Assembly (NCBI GenBank): GCA_023653785.1
Contig: JAMKCH010079332.1
Coordinates: 1 to 64,000 of the forward strand
Source of the DNA: Ophioderma brevispina
Lineage: Eukaryota; Echinodermata; Ophiuroidea; Amphilepidida; Ophiodermatidae
Direction of reading: 5' to 3'
Length of the DNA: 64,000 bases
Positions 23,551-33,136 of this stretch are shown here, piece by piece. Below the pieces are notes generated by a model. The model was not told where the DNA came from. It worked only from the letters and a program-made list of their open reading frames with translations, and ran no database searches. Position numbers and translations under genes: made by a program. Within the stretch, counting starts at the first letter, position 1; each line of letters begins with the position of its first letter.

Positions 23551-23995
23551 TACTAATTTAAAAAAGTAAAATTTTTAATATGTTGTTTTGTTATTTTTAA
23601 TATTTGGATATTTTTGCAATTTCAAATATAATTAATAATACCTTAACTCAAATAACATTTTTATATGCTGATTCGCGTCAATTTTAATTTTGTCATGTCC
23701 GTGCTCTTAACTGTGTAAGTCTATGGGAAAGACCAAGGTTGAATTTGAAGTTTCTGAGAAGAATAGAAGATGGTATAAATTTGGATATATTTGGCAATAA
23801 TTATTTGAATTTGTTTTGCTAGAGTAGATATTATGAATTATTTCGGTTCAAAACCTTATATTGGAGTTGCTGAGCATGGAAATGTGCGAAACACTTTTTT
23901 TCGGAGAGTGACAATTTCAATTGGCCATAGGTCATGGGTCAAAGTTTGGGTTTTCATTTTTATTGTGGGTATGTGGTTCTTACGTGACCCCCATT

Positions 23996-24174
23996 TACTT
24001 GTGTTAGTGTCATGATCAAACTCCCATGGGAAAGTGGTTATCTGGGTTGGGTCCCAAGCCCCCCCCCCCTTGGGCATTAACGGAAGTTTTTTTTAGCGTG
24101 GGCACTTACGTGTTAACCTTCGGTTAAGCCGCTGTGACAGGAATTGGAAGACTTTTTCCTTATATATCAAAGCT
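23996..24174 (+). repeat. 179-bp direct repeat, copy 1
   Basis: TACTTGTGTTAGTGTCATGA through TATATATCAAAGCT. Nearly identical to 24751-24929; differences are in the C run, a T run and a few bases. It flanks the fold-back element on the left. Confidence 0.9.
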
Positions 24175-24179
24175 GCATT

Positions 24180-24752
24180 TACACCTGGCACAAAAAGTAT
24201 CTCGGCATGTTTTTCGATCAGTACTGTGCCAAAGTCAGACCATTTTGAAAGTTTTCGAATATACATTTTGTTGGCTAGGTCTTGCTCTTTCATTTAACAC
24301 CTCGCTTGTAAAAAAGCGTGCAAAAAAAAGGGCTGAGATAGAGTGCCCGAAAGACGCAAACCCCCAAACCAAAAGTTGCAGTTTTTGGATTTTTCAATGG
24401 TCACTGTGTGGTACAACGCAATAATACGTGTGTATTGATTTTACACAGAGGTTTTCCGACTGACTGAGCGAGAAAGCCTCTTGCAATATTGGTTGTGGTC
24501 CGCGTGTTCGTGTCCTAGTATACTGCAATGCCCACTGAAAAATCACAAAACTGCAACTTTTGGTTTTGAGGGTTTGCATCTTTCGGGCATTCTATCTCAG
24601 CCATTTCTGCACGCTTTTTTACAAGCCAGGTATTAAATGAAAAAGCAAGACCAAAGCAACAAAACGTATATTTCGAAAACTTTCAAAATGGTCTGACTTT
24701 GGCACAGTACTAAATCGAAAAACATGCCGAGATACTTTTTGTGCCAGGTGTA
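24180..24752. mobile_element. Fold-back element with arms of about 230 bp
   Basis: The left arm begins TACACCTGGCACAAAAAGTA and runs to about 24410. The right arm (about 24525-24752) is its reverse complement with scattered changes, including ATTTTGAAAGTTTTCGAA, TTTTTTACAAGC and AACCAAAAGTTGCAG. The unpaired centre is about 115 bp. There is no real reading frame: short frames of 96 and 61 codons run through the arms. The right terminus abuts copy 2 of the 179-bp direct repeat, with which it shares TA. Confidence 0.9.
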
Positions 24753-24929
24753 CTTGTGTTAGTGTCATGATCAAACTCCAATGGGAAAGTGGTTATCTGG
24801 GTTGGGTCCCTAGGACCCCCCCCCCCCTTGGGCATTAACGGAAGTTTTTAGCTTGGGCACTTACGTGTTAACCTTCGGTTAAGCCGCTGTGACAGGAATT
24901 GGAAGACTTTTTCCTTATATATCAGAGCT
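24751..24929 (+). repeat. 179-bp direct repeat, copy 2
   Basis: Second copy, starting exactly at the right tip of the fold-back element. After it the sequence continues with unrelated DNA (AATGTCCGAG). Confidence 0.9.
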
Positions 24930-27095
24930 AATGTCCGAGTACTTTACTCCATTCATGTTTACTGTACTTTTTTCACAAACATTCACAAAAATGAACTATT
25001 TTATATCAAATTCGGCCTAAAGTTGCATGATTTATGACCACCTTTTGGGTTTCGTCACGGCGGCGAAGCAAAAACGTCGTTACAAAACATGACCAGGATT
25101 TATCTAGCATTTCGCACTGTTTTCCTTGATTTGGCTCATTATTTCAAAGCGTTAATTTCCTCCACTTTGGTTCACACCGATGCCCACAGTGTATGTATTT
25201 GTTTGCACATCTACTACATTTTGCTCGAGTGGGTTCACACGGTATTTAACATGTTTAAAATAAAGGCAATGTAATTGGTTTGCCAATTAAAAGATGGCAG
25301 AATATAAACTGATATTTTATTTCCGAAGTTTAAGTTTTATTTTAAGTTACAAAGCCTATCTCGGAAATAATATATTTGGCATATCCTTTACCGCTGCTCT
25401 GTAAGTGTTCGTTCTTTGCCAAGCGCTTTACGGTTTTAAAGTATTTATTCATAATTGACACAGCATAATGGAAACAGCCTCTTAATATATCCTTTACTAC
25501 AACAAACAACAACAAATCAGACGAGCTCTTGATTCTTGTTTCTTGGCCCTGATTCCGATTTTGCTCGATAAGTTAGAGCTCATGTGTGTTTGAGGGGTAT
25601 TAACCCTGCGATTCTTCTCACGATCATTTCTTTTTTTTTAAATTATAGATGCATGTTGTATACGGCATTAATACATCTGCCTTCGGACAGGCATTAGCAT
25701 GGGGTGCATTTCGTGATCCTAGCACCTTAATGTTTGTTTATGGTTAACTAGATATTGCCAAGAAAATGTAATTTCTAAAATTTCAGTTGATTCTGACCGT
25801 ACGTTTTGATGTTATGAGCAAATGTTTGTATCGTAGTGGCTCGTAGACCGCTGTGTTGTAATTTCTGTCCGTTTTATGGACAGAAAATACAAAATTACGA
25901 ATTTCTTCAAGAGTAGATCGAATTTGCACGTAAGATTAGGCACACATACTATACTCAGGCCAACAGTTCAGATGACATAAAAATCTCAACTTTTAGGTAA
26001 GCTGGGGGGACGAGGCTGTGGATCACGAAATGCCCCTTTAAAAAAAATAATGCCACAACTGCTAAAATCGAACTTTATTTTTAAGACAACTGTTTTTTTT
26101 TTTTCTTTTTTGTTATAAGTTGGTGCAGCATGATTACCTCGACTCATCCCCTTTCAACAATGCGAAAATTCGTTTTCCAAGATTGAGCTGATACGAGCTT
26201 ATCGCTTTGGGGTTTTTCATGAAATTGAGCATTATAATGACTTTCCTAAGTTAGTAGAAATGAAACCAGTGAATCATACCTAATTTTACCTGGGGGCACG
26301 ATTGTCTAGATGATATTTCATGTTGACTAAACAATCACGTAAGGCCTAGCATTGGGCCGGGAGCTACATCGAAGGCTGTTTTGTTTCGATGTTCTTTGAC
26401 GGCTCATCCAAGCTTTTAAGGGCCGGTACTCTAGATTATAGAATATCTTATCCTGTGTTTATAAGAAAGATTGTCATTTAATATGCGTAGTTCTAAAGTT
26501 TCCTTTCGACTACGTGTATAAAGATGAATACCGAGGCACTTATTTGCATTCCGTAAAATAAAATAAAAAAAAGAACTCTAAAAATTCAAGTGTATAAGGT
26601 CTTTTGCACTTCCGTTGATGTATGGGGAAGGGACCGATGTGCACCCCTCCATGTGCACTATCCGGTCATTGCTGGGGAACATCGACACGACACCATAAAA
26701 GGGTAAAAAATAAAAATCGGTGTTTCAATTAAAGAATGGCTTTCAAAAACCGATTTTTGTACGTCGCGGCACAAATTCTCCCACAAGGACTTTTTCGAAA
26801 AAAAAAATTGGCTCATAATAGGAGAACATAATTGCATTTACATTGCTGGAGAAAAAAGACCGAGGATGTCTCAGAAGCTTTGAATGTACCAATAGCATGA
26901 TAGTTTGAGGTTGAGGGAGTTCAAAATTGGTTTGAGCACGACCTCCCCAAAATACTTCACTGTCGTCTTCAGACTTAGTCGCTTTTCATGCTGTAGAAGC
27001 GCAGATAGAAGTACGATGTACCATATTCTTGATGTCCAAGAACACATTTGAGAGGGAAAAAAAGAATACGCTTAGTTACTAAAGAAAAACAAAAT
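24930..27095. other. No recognisable gene
   Basis: AT-rich DNA with short frames only. A small GTGCAC...GTGCAC hairpin occurs near 26639. Nothing was matched to other parts of the window. Confidence 0.4.
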
Positions 27096-27309
27096 AGGGC
27101 GCTTTCACGGGAGGTCAATAGGTTAACTTAGCCAGAGTTTTCCTCCAGAACAACCCAAGCATGCAGAAAATACAAAAGAATCACCTGCAGAAATATCTTT
27201 AGATTTTCAGGTGAACCAGGTGTGTGTATTGTATTCTTTGCATGCCTGGATGATCTGGAGGGCAAGCAAAAGTCCATTCAACATAATTTACCATCCGTGA
27301 AAGAGCCCT
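27096..27309. mobile_element. Short MITE with inverted repeats
   Basis: AGGGCGCTTTCACGG at the left is matched by the complement of CCGTGAAAGAGCCCT at the right. The similarity continues inward for about 95 bp (CTCCAGA...CAAGCATGCA, CACCTG...CAGGTG). A TA lies at both edges, compatible with a TA target duplication. No coding capacity. Confidence 0.8.
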
Positions 27310-27377
27310 ATGGGCATAACCTTACATTTTGTACTGTTGAGTTAGTAACCTGCACGCTGACAACTGAATGCCCTGTT

Positions 27378-28055
27378 AGTCATGCAGAATGGTGAAAGTA
27401 TTGTGCATTTTGGGTGAAAAGTACCAAATTTGGCACAGAGGTAGCTATTGATATGCTAAACAAATCTGGTCTAGGGGCCAAATTAATTTCCTTCCAATAT
27501 GGCCGCCATTTTCAAAATGGCCGCCACCTTATAAAAAGGCATTAATTATTGCAAATATGTGGGTGTAAACATTATTATATAGGTCAGATAAGACTTGGTT
27601 TAACTTTTTAAATCAATATTTCTGTTATTTCACCAAAATCGAAGTTTAATTCAAGATGGCGGTCACACATCGGGGCATAAATTCAAGATGGCTGCCGCTC
27701 ACAGGAAAAAGCTGCTTATTTTGTAGTTTACAGTGCAAATCATGGGTTTCATTGATTTTCTAAAACTTTGGGCCCTCAACATATCCAAACCTACATTTTA
27801 TTGTTGTAAATGCCAATGTACATGATATCATAATGGCTGCCATACTCAAAATGGCTGCCAAATTAAAAATGGCAGCTACTGTAACCTTGATATGTTAAAG
27901 GTAGTATTGATTTTATATGTGTCATTGTAAATGATCAGATTTAATCAACATTCTAAAACATAATTGGTGTCTTGGTATGGTTAAACATTTTACATTTTTG
28001 TCTATGTCTATCACATAAACAAAATGGCTGCCATGTTCAAAATGGCTGCCACTAT
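27378..28055 (+). repeat. E2 left arm with motif array
   Basis: AT(A/G)ATGGC-type motifs at 27496 and 27514, 27653 and 27685, 27830, 27848 and 27866, 28021 and 28039. The outer 190 bp are clearly the inverse of 32950-33136; further in, only the motif pattern is shared. Confidence 0.7.
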
Positions 28056-28512
28056 AAATTTAATAACATGCCTTAAATGTACTGCTGATTTTCTTTGTCA
28101 AGTTGTACCACGCAGGTCGTATTGCCATTCTACCAGGTAATCTTTTATATGCTGCCCGGTGCTGTCAATGTGTATTTTCTGTTATCATATTCAAAATAAG
28201 TGCAGCTGCTAATGTCACTTTGTTAGTATTTAATACGGAGTTATTAATTCATGTTTACAATGGACCAAAATACCAGAAAATGGATGTGGTCATGTGGGGC
28301 ATTACTGTTAAAAATTATCAAACTATTTTTGGATTGTTTAAGTCATTCATTTACTCATTCTTCTGATAACTTGTAGAACCTCCATTCTATATTGTATGTA
28401 TGCATGCATCCTTTTATATATAGTTTAAGACTCTAGCTAGCGGTAGTTGTTCTGTCAGTGGATGATGGTGTAATAATCAGATACTAACAATCTAACTATC
28501 TATCTCCATACA

Positions 28513-29165
28513 CACATGAAGAAGCAGGCTTCTACTTCATGAAGCCAATGCTGCTGCTCAAGGATACCAAAGGGTCATGCTGCGTACTGTGGACACAGAC
28601 ATTGTGATTTTTTTCTATAGCCTTGTTCAGCCAGTCCAACCTCAGTGAACTCTGGCTAGCATTTGATACCGGAAGGAATCGCAGATTCACACCAGCACAT
28701 ATTATTGCCCAGACCCTAAGACCAGAGAACTCTTTGTCTCTGCTGATGTTTCTGTTTCACACCTTCACAGGTTGCACAAAGGAAAAAACACCGCATGGGA
28801 AGCAGGCAAAATCTTCCAGATGTTGTAAAAACTTTTGCAAACCTTGGAAGAACTCCTCCTTAAGAAGATACCTTGAAAGAACTAATGCCAACATTTGAAA
28901 GATTTGTTGACCTCATGTACAACAGAACAAGATCCATTGAGCTCATTTCACCTACCTCAGATGCACTGTATCAATACTCAAACAGAGCAGCATACGAGGC
29001 AGGACATTGCTGGGGACAAGCATTGCTGCGAGCTCCAGAGCTACCGGATCCAGCTGACTGGGTCTGAAAATTGCAGCTTTACAATCCTGTATGGACAACC
29101 TGGCCAGAGGCATCAAAAGCATACATAACCAGGTCAAAAACTGCTGAAGTGTGGCTGTAATGTAA
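28513..29165 (+). pseudogene. FEN/PIN-like nuclease protein relic in E2
   Basis: Same protein family as 9165-9935 (minus), here with a more N-terminal portion. In order: HEEA at 28515, then after a one-base loss RLLLHEANAAAQGY and RTVDTDIVI (about 28530-28610), ELWLAFDTG (about 28650), FHTFTGC (about 28757), KKTAWEAGK-like sequence, ERFVDLMYNRT (about 28896-28928), RAAYEAGHCWGQALL (about 28984-29028), APELPDPADWV (29034-29066) and LLKCGCN (29142-29162). The EA...DTD...TGC layout parallels the acidic metal ligands and GCDY box of FEN1/XPG nucleases; that reading is inference. Several frame changes, and the TGCDT box is cut after the Cys. The Cys-rich tail is interrupted at about 29165 by the LINE. 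The true start is not visible. Confidence 0.65.
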
Positions 29166-29542
29166 ATAAAAGATGTTTTTTCGGTACAATGTCTGGCTGC
29201 TTCAATGAATTCTGCAATGTCCTTGTCTGTGCATTGTTGCGCCAACATTGGGCAGACCAAGAGATGTTCCATTGTCTGTGGTGCTGTTCTACAATTACAG
29301 GTAGTGTCCTGATCTGCTTCCAGGTAACCCCACTTCTGCAAGGCAACCTTGGATTATCCGATTCTGATTCTGAATCTGTTGAGATATCACCATTCAGCCC
29401 ATGAGGAGTCAGCTCTAGGTGGGTGATGCTCATCAGGTTCAATACCAATAGATGTTACTTGGTTGAGAGCAAGTCTTACTTTCCACAAGGCGACTCTCTT
29501 TAACTCATTTGAGACTGTTTCAAGGGGTTGGACTTTGCTTAA

Positions 29543-30140
29543 AGGAAATATGTCAAGATTTTTGTCAAGCTCAGTTTGACTTACATTCATAAAATATATG
29601 TACATACATCACGAATTCCCGAAAAAATAATACAATTTGATGTAAAATTAACAAAATAGAGGCATTTTAATTTTTGCTTTTTTGACATACGAAGAAAACG
29701 GGCGGATTTTTCGCCACGGCTTCATTGATCAAAAGCGCCCAATTTTGCTCTCCTCGTGACTTCAAAGTGATGACCAAAACATCGTGTTGACTCGAATTGT
29801 TATTGTTGACACTGTAATATTGATGGATTAATGAAAGTAATAATAAAATTAGAAAAAAGTTACAGAATGACATATTTTGTTTCATTTCGTTGTGTTTTAA
29901 TTATTATTGAAGTGGCAACACTGCGATATGATGGTCACAACGACTTAAATTATGGATGGTCATCACTTTGACGTCACCATTTGCCTGCGATGTGGATTTG
30001 TCGGAATCGTTTTCAAGTAAGCTATTGGGCGGGAAATTAAAAGGGCAAACTACTCAACAAATGTGGACAATTTTCAACTTATTTTGATTTTCCATCCATA
30101 CCAAATTTTTCCAAATATTCAGAATCATGACATATTTCCT
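29543..30140. mobile_element. MITE with TTAA target duplication
   Basis: The left end AGGAAATATGTCAAGATT and right end (complement AGGAAATATGTCATGATT) form the terminal repeat, with TTAA at 29539-29542 and 30141-30144. LINE copy B has the uninterrupted sequence here (GCTTGAAGAAGCTC near 48277), so this is a real insertion. A TTAA target is used by piggyBac and Kolobok transposons. An internal 72-codon minus frame with a hydrophobic start (29667-29885) is probably fortuitous. Confidence 0.85.
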
Positions 30141-30663
30141 TTAAGAAACTCTCTCTGGATTTAAGGCGATTAGCAGCTCTTCTCTGTCCAGACATAGGGT
30201 GTTTCACATTAGATATTTGGCAGCTACGCTCTGGCATGCTCGCTACACTACGACAGATGTCTGGTGGACCAATTCATGCCTAGGATGTATCAGTTGTCCG
30301 TTGATATTCTGTGATAAGCTGGCAGGAGGCATTTAATGCTGGATCAAGCTTCTTGGCATGGATTGACCTTTTCCATACAGGGTTAGCATACTCTGCACAT
30401 AAGTAGTACAGGACAAGTGCCGTCGATCATGTGGGCGAGCTCCTCATCTTGTGCTAGTGAGTTTGTTCAAGATGTTATTGCGTGAACATACTTTACTCTT
30501 CATTTCATAATGTGGGTCTTATAAGAGAGAATGCGGTCCAAGGTAACTCCTAGGTAGACAGAATTATCACAGTGCTCTAGGGGTCTTCCACACCAGATTA
30601 ATTTAATCTGACGTTTGGCTTCACGGTTGCGTAGATGGAAAGTACATATCTGTGTCTTGAATG

Positions 30664-30905
30664 GATTTTGTAGACGACGCTCTAACCAACTGAGCTATCA
30701 AGACTGGGTTGGTAGAGGAGCGATAGATATCATCTATAGGTTCGAAAGGTGTCAATTGCTTTCCTAGCGTGCTAGTGATACGGAGGTCGCCGGTTCGAAT
30801 CCGGCTGGCGCACATTTTTTTCATCACTTGTGTGCCCTGGCTATCTCCAGGGAAAGATTAATAAATAGCCATCCTTGTCTACCTGGAGAACTAAGTAGTT
30901 AAAAC
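30664..30905 (+). mobile_element. tRNA-derived SINE 1 with inverted 5' part
   Basis: The 3' part (30767-30905) is in plus orientation: GTGCTAGTGATACGGAGGTC, box B GGTTCGAATCC (30791-30801), CTGGCTATCTCCAG, AAAGATTAATAAATA. The 5' part (30664-30766) is the reverse complement of the 5' region of SINE 2, including box A (CTAACCAACTGAGCTAT read backwards). The 5' segment is thus flipped relative to the rest, as seen after twin priming in LINE-mediated insertion. The minus-strand frame 30621-30827 is a SINE artefact. Confidence 0.8.
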
Positions 30906-30954
30906 TTAAAAACAGATATAAATTGTATATGTAAATATACCGTTCTGATGCTAT

Positions 30955-31208
30955 CCGCTAGAAAAGCGATGGACACCTTTCGAACCTAACGCCTATAGAT
31001 GATATCTATCGCTCCTCTCCCAAGCCAGTCTTGATAGCTCAGGTGGTTAGAGTGCCGCGCCGTGCTAGTAATACGGAGGTTGCAGTTCTAATCCGGCCAG
31101 GCGCACATGTTTTTTTTTTCCAACACTAGCTGTGTGCGCGCGCTGGCTATCTCCAGAGAAAGATTAATAAATACCCATCCTTGTCTACCTGAAGAACTAA
31201 GTACTTAA
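30955..31208 (+). mobile_element. tRNA-derived SINE 2
   Basis: Regular orientation throughout: a 5' leader CGCTAGAAAAGCGATGGACA...ATAGATGATATCTATCGCTC, then a tRNA-like head with box A TAGCTCAGGTGG (about 31035) and box B GGTTGCAGTTCTAATCC (about 31078, decayed). A T run, CTGGCTATCTCCAGAGAAAG and TAATAAATACCCATCCTTGT follow. Sits 50 bp after SINE 1. The tRNA of origin is unclear. Confidence 0.8.
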
Positions 31209-32030
31209 AATTTCAACTTGGTTGGGTGTAACATTTTTGGCTGCTGTGGAGGTTGTGTTGGATACCTTCGAAGCATTCTCGAAGCTTTCTGATGGTAGAC
31301 CATTCTTTCTTGCTGTTATGGGTCATATCGGTGGATTCAATTAAGGTGTGTCTGGTTTTGATCCTTTCCTCTGACACTTCCTCACCTTTTGCAGTTGTTT
31401 AACTGAGAAAGGACCGGCTTCAAACATGGTGGAATACCCTTGATATCCTTTAGCACATTCCTTGGAAAGGCCTGGCATGTATTCCGTCCTACAGTCTCAT
31501 GGTATGAATCTCCGGGCAGTCTTATTCAAGAGCAATCTTCTTCACATTCTGAAGTTAAAGTGCCGCTTAAAAGGCACTTTATTTGGTCTTACTGGCTGCC
31601 GTATTGACTTAGAGTTAGTGAAACAGGATTCAGAACAATCTTGCTACACAGGTTAGAGATGTTTTGCCAACAATATCTATATAGATCAGGATTGTAACCT
31701 CTCTTCCAATGGGCACTATAGAAAATTATAGCGGCAGTTTAGGGTCGTGAAGGTGATGTAGATGTTGACTGTCTAACCATTCTTCCACAGCTTGTCCGTC
31801 TTTATTGGCTGTTGAAATCATCAATTAAGAAATGAGGTTTAGTGGAATTCCCGAAATTTAATTGAGGGTGCTTGAAATCTAATGATGGAGGTTTGTAGAC
31901 TGATATGACAGAGCCAAGCTCAATGGTGAGGACCTTGATGTTGTCAGCAGATATTGAGGTTGCTTCTACAACGGGGTCTGTTTTCACACATAGAGCACTT
32001 CCAAACTGTCGATGTGGTCTCCCGATGGCA

Positions 32031-32472
32031 AGGAATTTTCATGAAAAGTATTTAGTAAGACCTTTGCTACACATTAAGGCTGCCAAGTTACTTCTGCAGA
32101 GTCAACTCATCTTTTGGGTGGTGGCAATTTGGCCATTACTTTGAATTTGCTGTAGAAGTGCCACGTAATAGGATTTGTTGCCCCTGTAATCAGTTTAAAC
32201 AAATCACTAGGCTTAGAGTCCGGGGAAATCAAGCTTTTCATTGTGTAACATGTGTACTGTGCCCTGTGATTTTTTGGACCGATTGCTGGGTCAATGAATC
32301 AAATTCTCCCACCTTTGGATGTACATTTTAAGGCTGTGTATAGCCAACAATACCAAGTCAAATAGGGTATGTTATTCTTAATGAAATCAAAAACACATTC
32401 TAGTAGCACGGATGAGTCATACAGGCACGTAAGTGATACTTCTAAAAGTAGTGGCCAATCGAGGTTTGGCAG
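32031..32472. other. Unassigned interior of E2
   Basis: Between the truncated LINE 5' end and the right arm. No motif recognised. Confidence 0.4.
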
Positions 32473-33136
32473 CCATCTTGACCAAATTATAATGGAAAGA
32501 AGCAATTGAATAACAGACCTTAATTGGTTTTCTCTTAAGTTGATGTGAATTCCTTCCTTGAGGGAGTTATATCAAGATTAAGAAAACATGCATTTCTTGA
32601 TAATCAAAGGATAAGCGTAAGTGTCAAATTAGCCACCATTTTGGATTTTCGCCGCCATTTTAGATTCAAGTCTTATTTGGTTGTATTCTTAAGGTGATGT
32701 GAATTCTATCTTTAATGTACATTGTTCAATAATAACCATAGGAAATCATACCAAGATCAAGAAAAACAATCATTTCTTGATAATCAAATTATATGCTTCA
32801 AATTGGCCGCCATTTTGGATTTTCTGCCATTTTGGATTAATTTTACTAATGTAAACAATGGAATTACCAGTGGAGTGTCAATCAGGGTATTTCTGTTCTA
32901 AAATGGCACAAAACACAATCAAATTGAATCATATAATAAACATAGAAAGCACGTAAAAACATGACATTTTAACAGTGGCGGCCATTTTGAATTTGGCGGC
33001 CATCTTGGAAGGAAATTCATTTGGCCCCTAGACCAGATTTATTCAGCATATCAAGAGCTACATCTGTGCCAAATTTGGTACTTTTCACCCAAAATGCACA
33101 ATAGGTTTGATATCTTGCACCATTCTGCATGACAAT
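32473..33136 (-). repeat. E2 right arm with motif array
   Basis: CCATCTT/CCATTTT blocks at 32473, 32636 and 32655, 32809 and 32826, 32982 and 33000, i.e. pairs every 163-174 bp, often as GCCGCCATTTTGGATT. Confidence 0.7.

Larger units (their letters stand above)
29166..32030 (-). mobile_element. Jockey-type LINE, copy A (rearranged)
   Basis: Minus-strand non-LTR element collinear with copy B at 47940-50690. Its C terminus shows RKWGY-like sequence, CNCRTAPQTMEHLLVCPM and CTDKDI (about 29330-29210), a Cys/His end typical of this group. Upstream come reverse-transcriptase thumb remnants (30140-30660) and, after the SINE block, pre-RT and endonuclease remnants (31213-32030). Compared with copy B it has gained the TTAA MITE (29543-30140) and the SINE block (30664-31208) and has lost about 730 bp of reverse-transcriptase sequence (copy B 48815-49545). 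Its 3' end lies against the nuclease-like relic. Many stops; inactive. Confidence 0.75.
27378..33136. mobile_element. Large inverted-repeat element E2
   Basis: Outer arms: 27378 GTCATGCAGAATGGTG is matched by CACCATTCTGCATGAC ending at 33136. Next to it GTGCATTTTGGGTGAAAAGT, CCAAATTTGGCACAGA and TCTGGTCTAGGGGCCAAAT are shared, about 190 bp of clear inverted identity. Further inward both arms (27496-28050 and 32473-33006) carry pairs of AAAATGGCCGCC/AAGATGGC-type motifs at about 170-bp spacing, the same architecture as E1. The interior holds a nuclease-like gene relic on the plus strand. A jockey-type LINE on the minus strand has inserted against it and later received a TTAA MITE and SINEs. 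E2 and E1 have different tip sequences, so they would be distinct families of one type. Confidence 0.7.

Noticed and set aside
29667..29885. 72-codon minus frame with a signal-peptide-like start
   Set aside because: Lies entirely inside the TTAA MITE, in AT-rich DNA where hydrophobic frames arise by chance.
30621..30827. 68-codon minus frame reading CASRIRTGDLRITS
   Set aside because: This is the well-known antisense translation of a tRNA-derived SINE.
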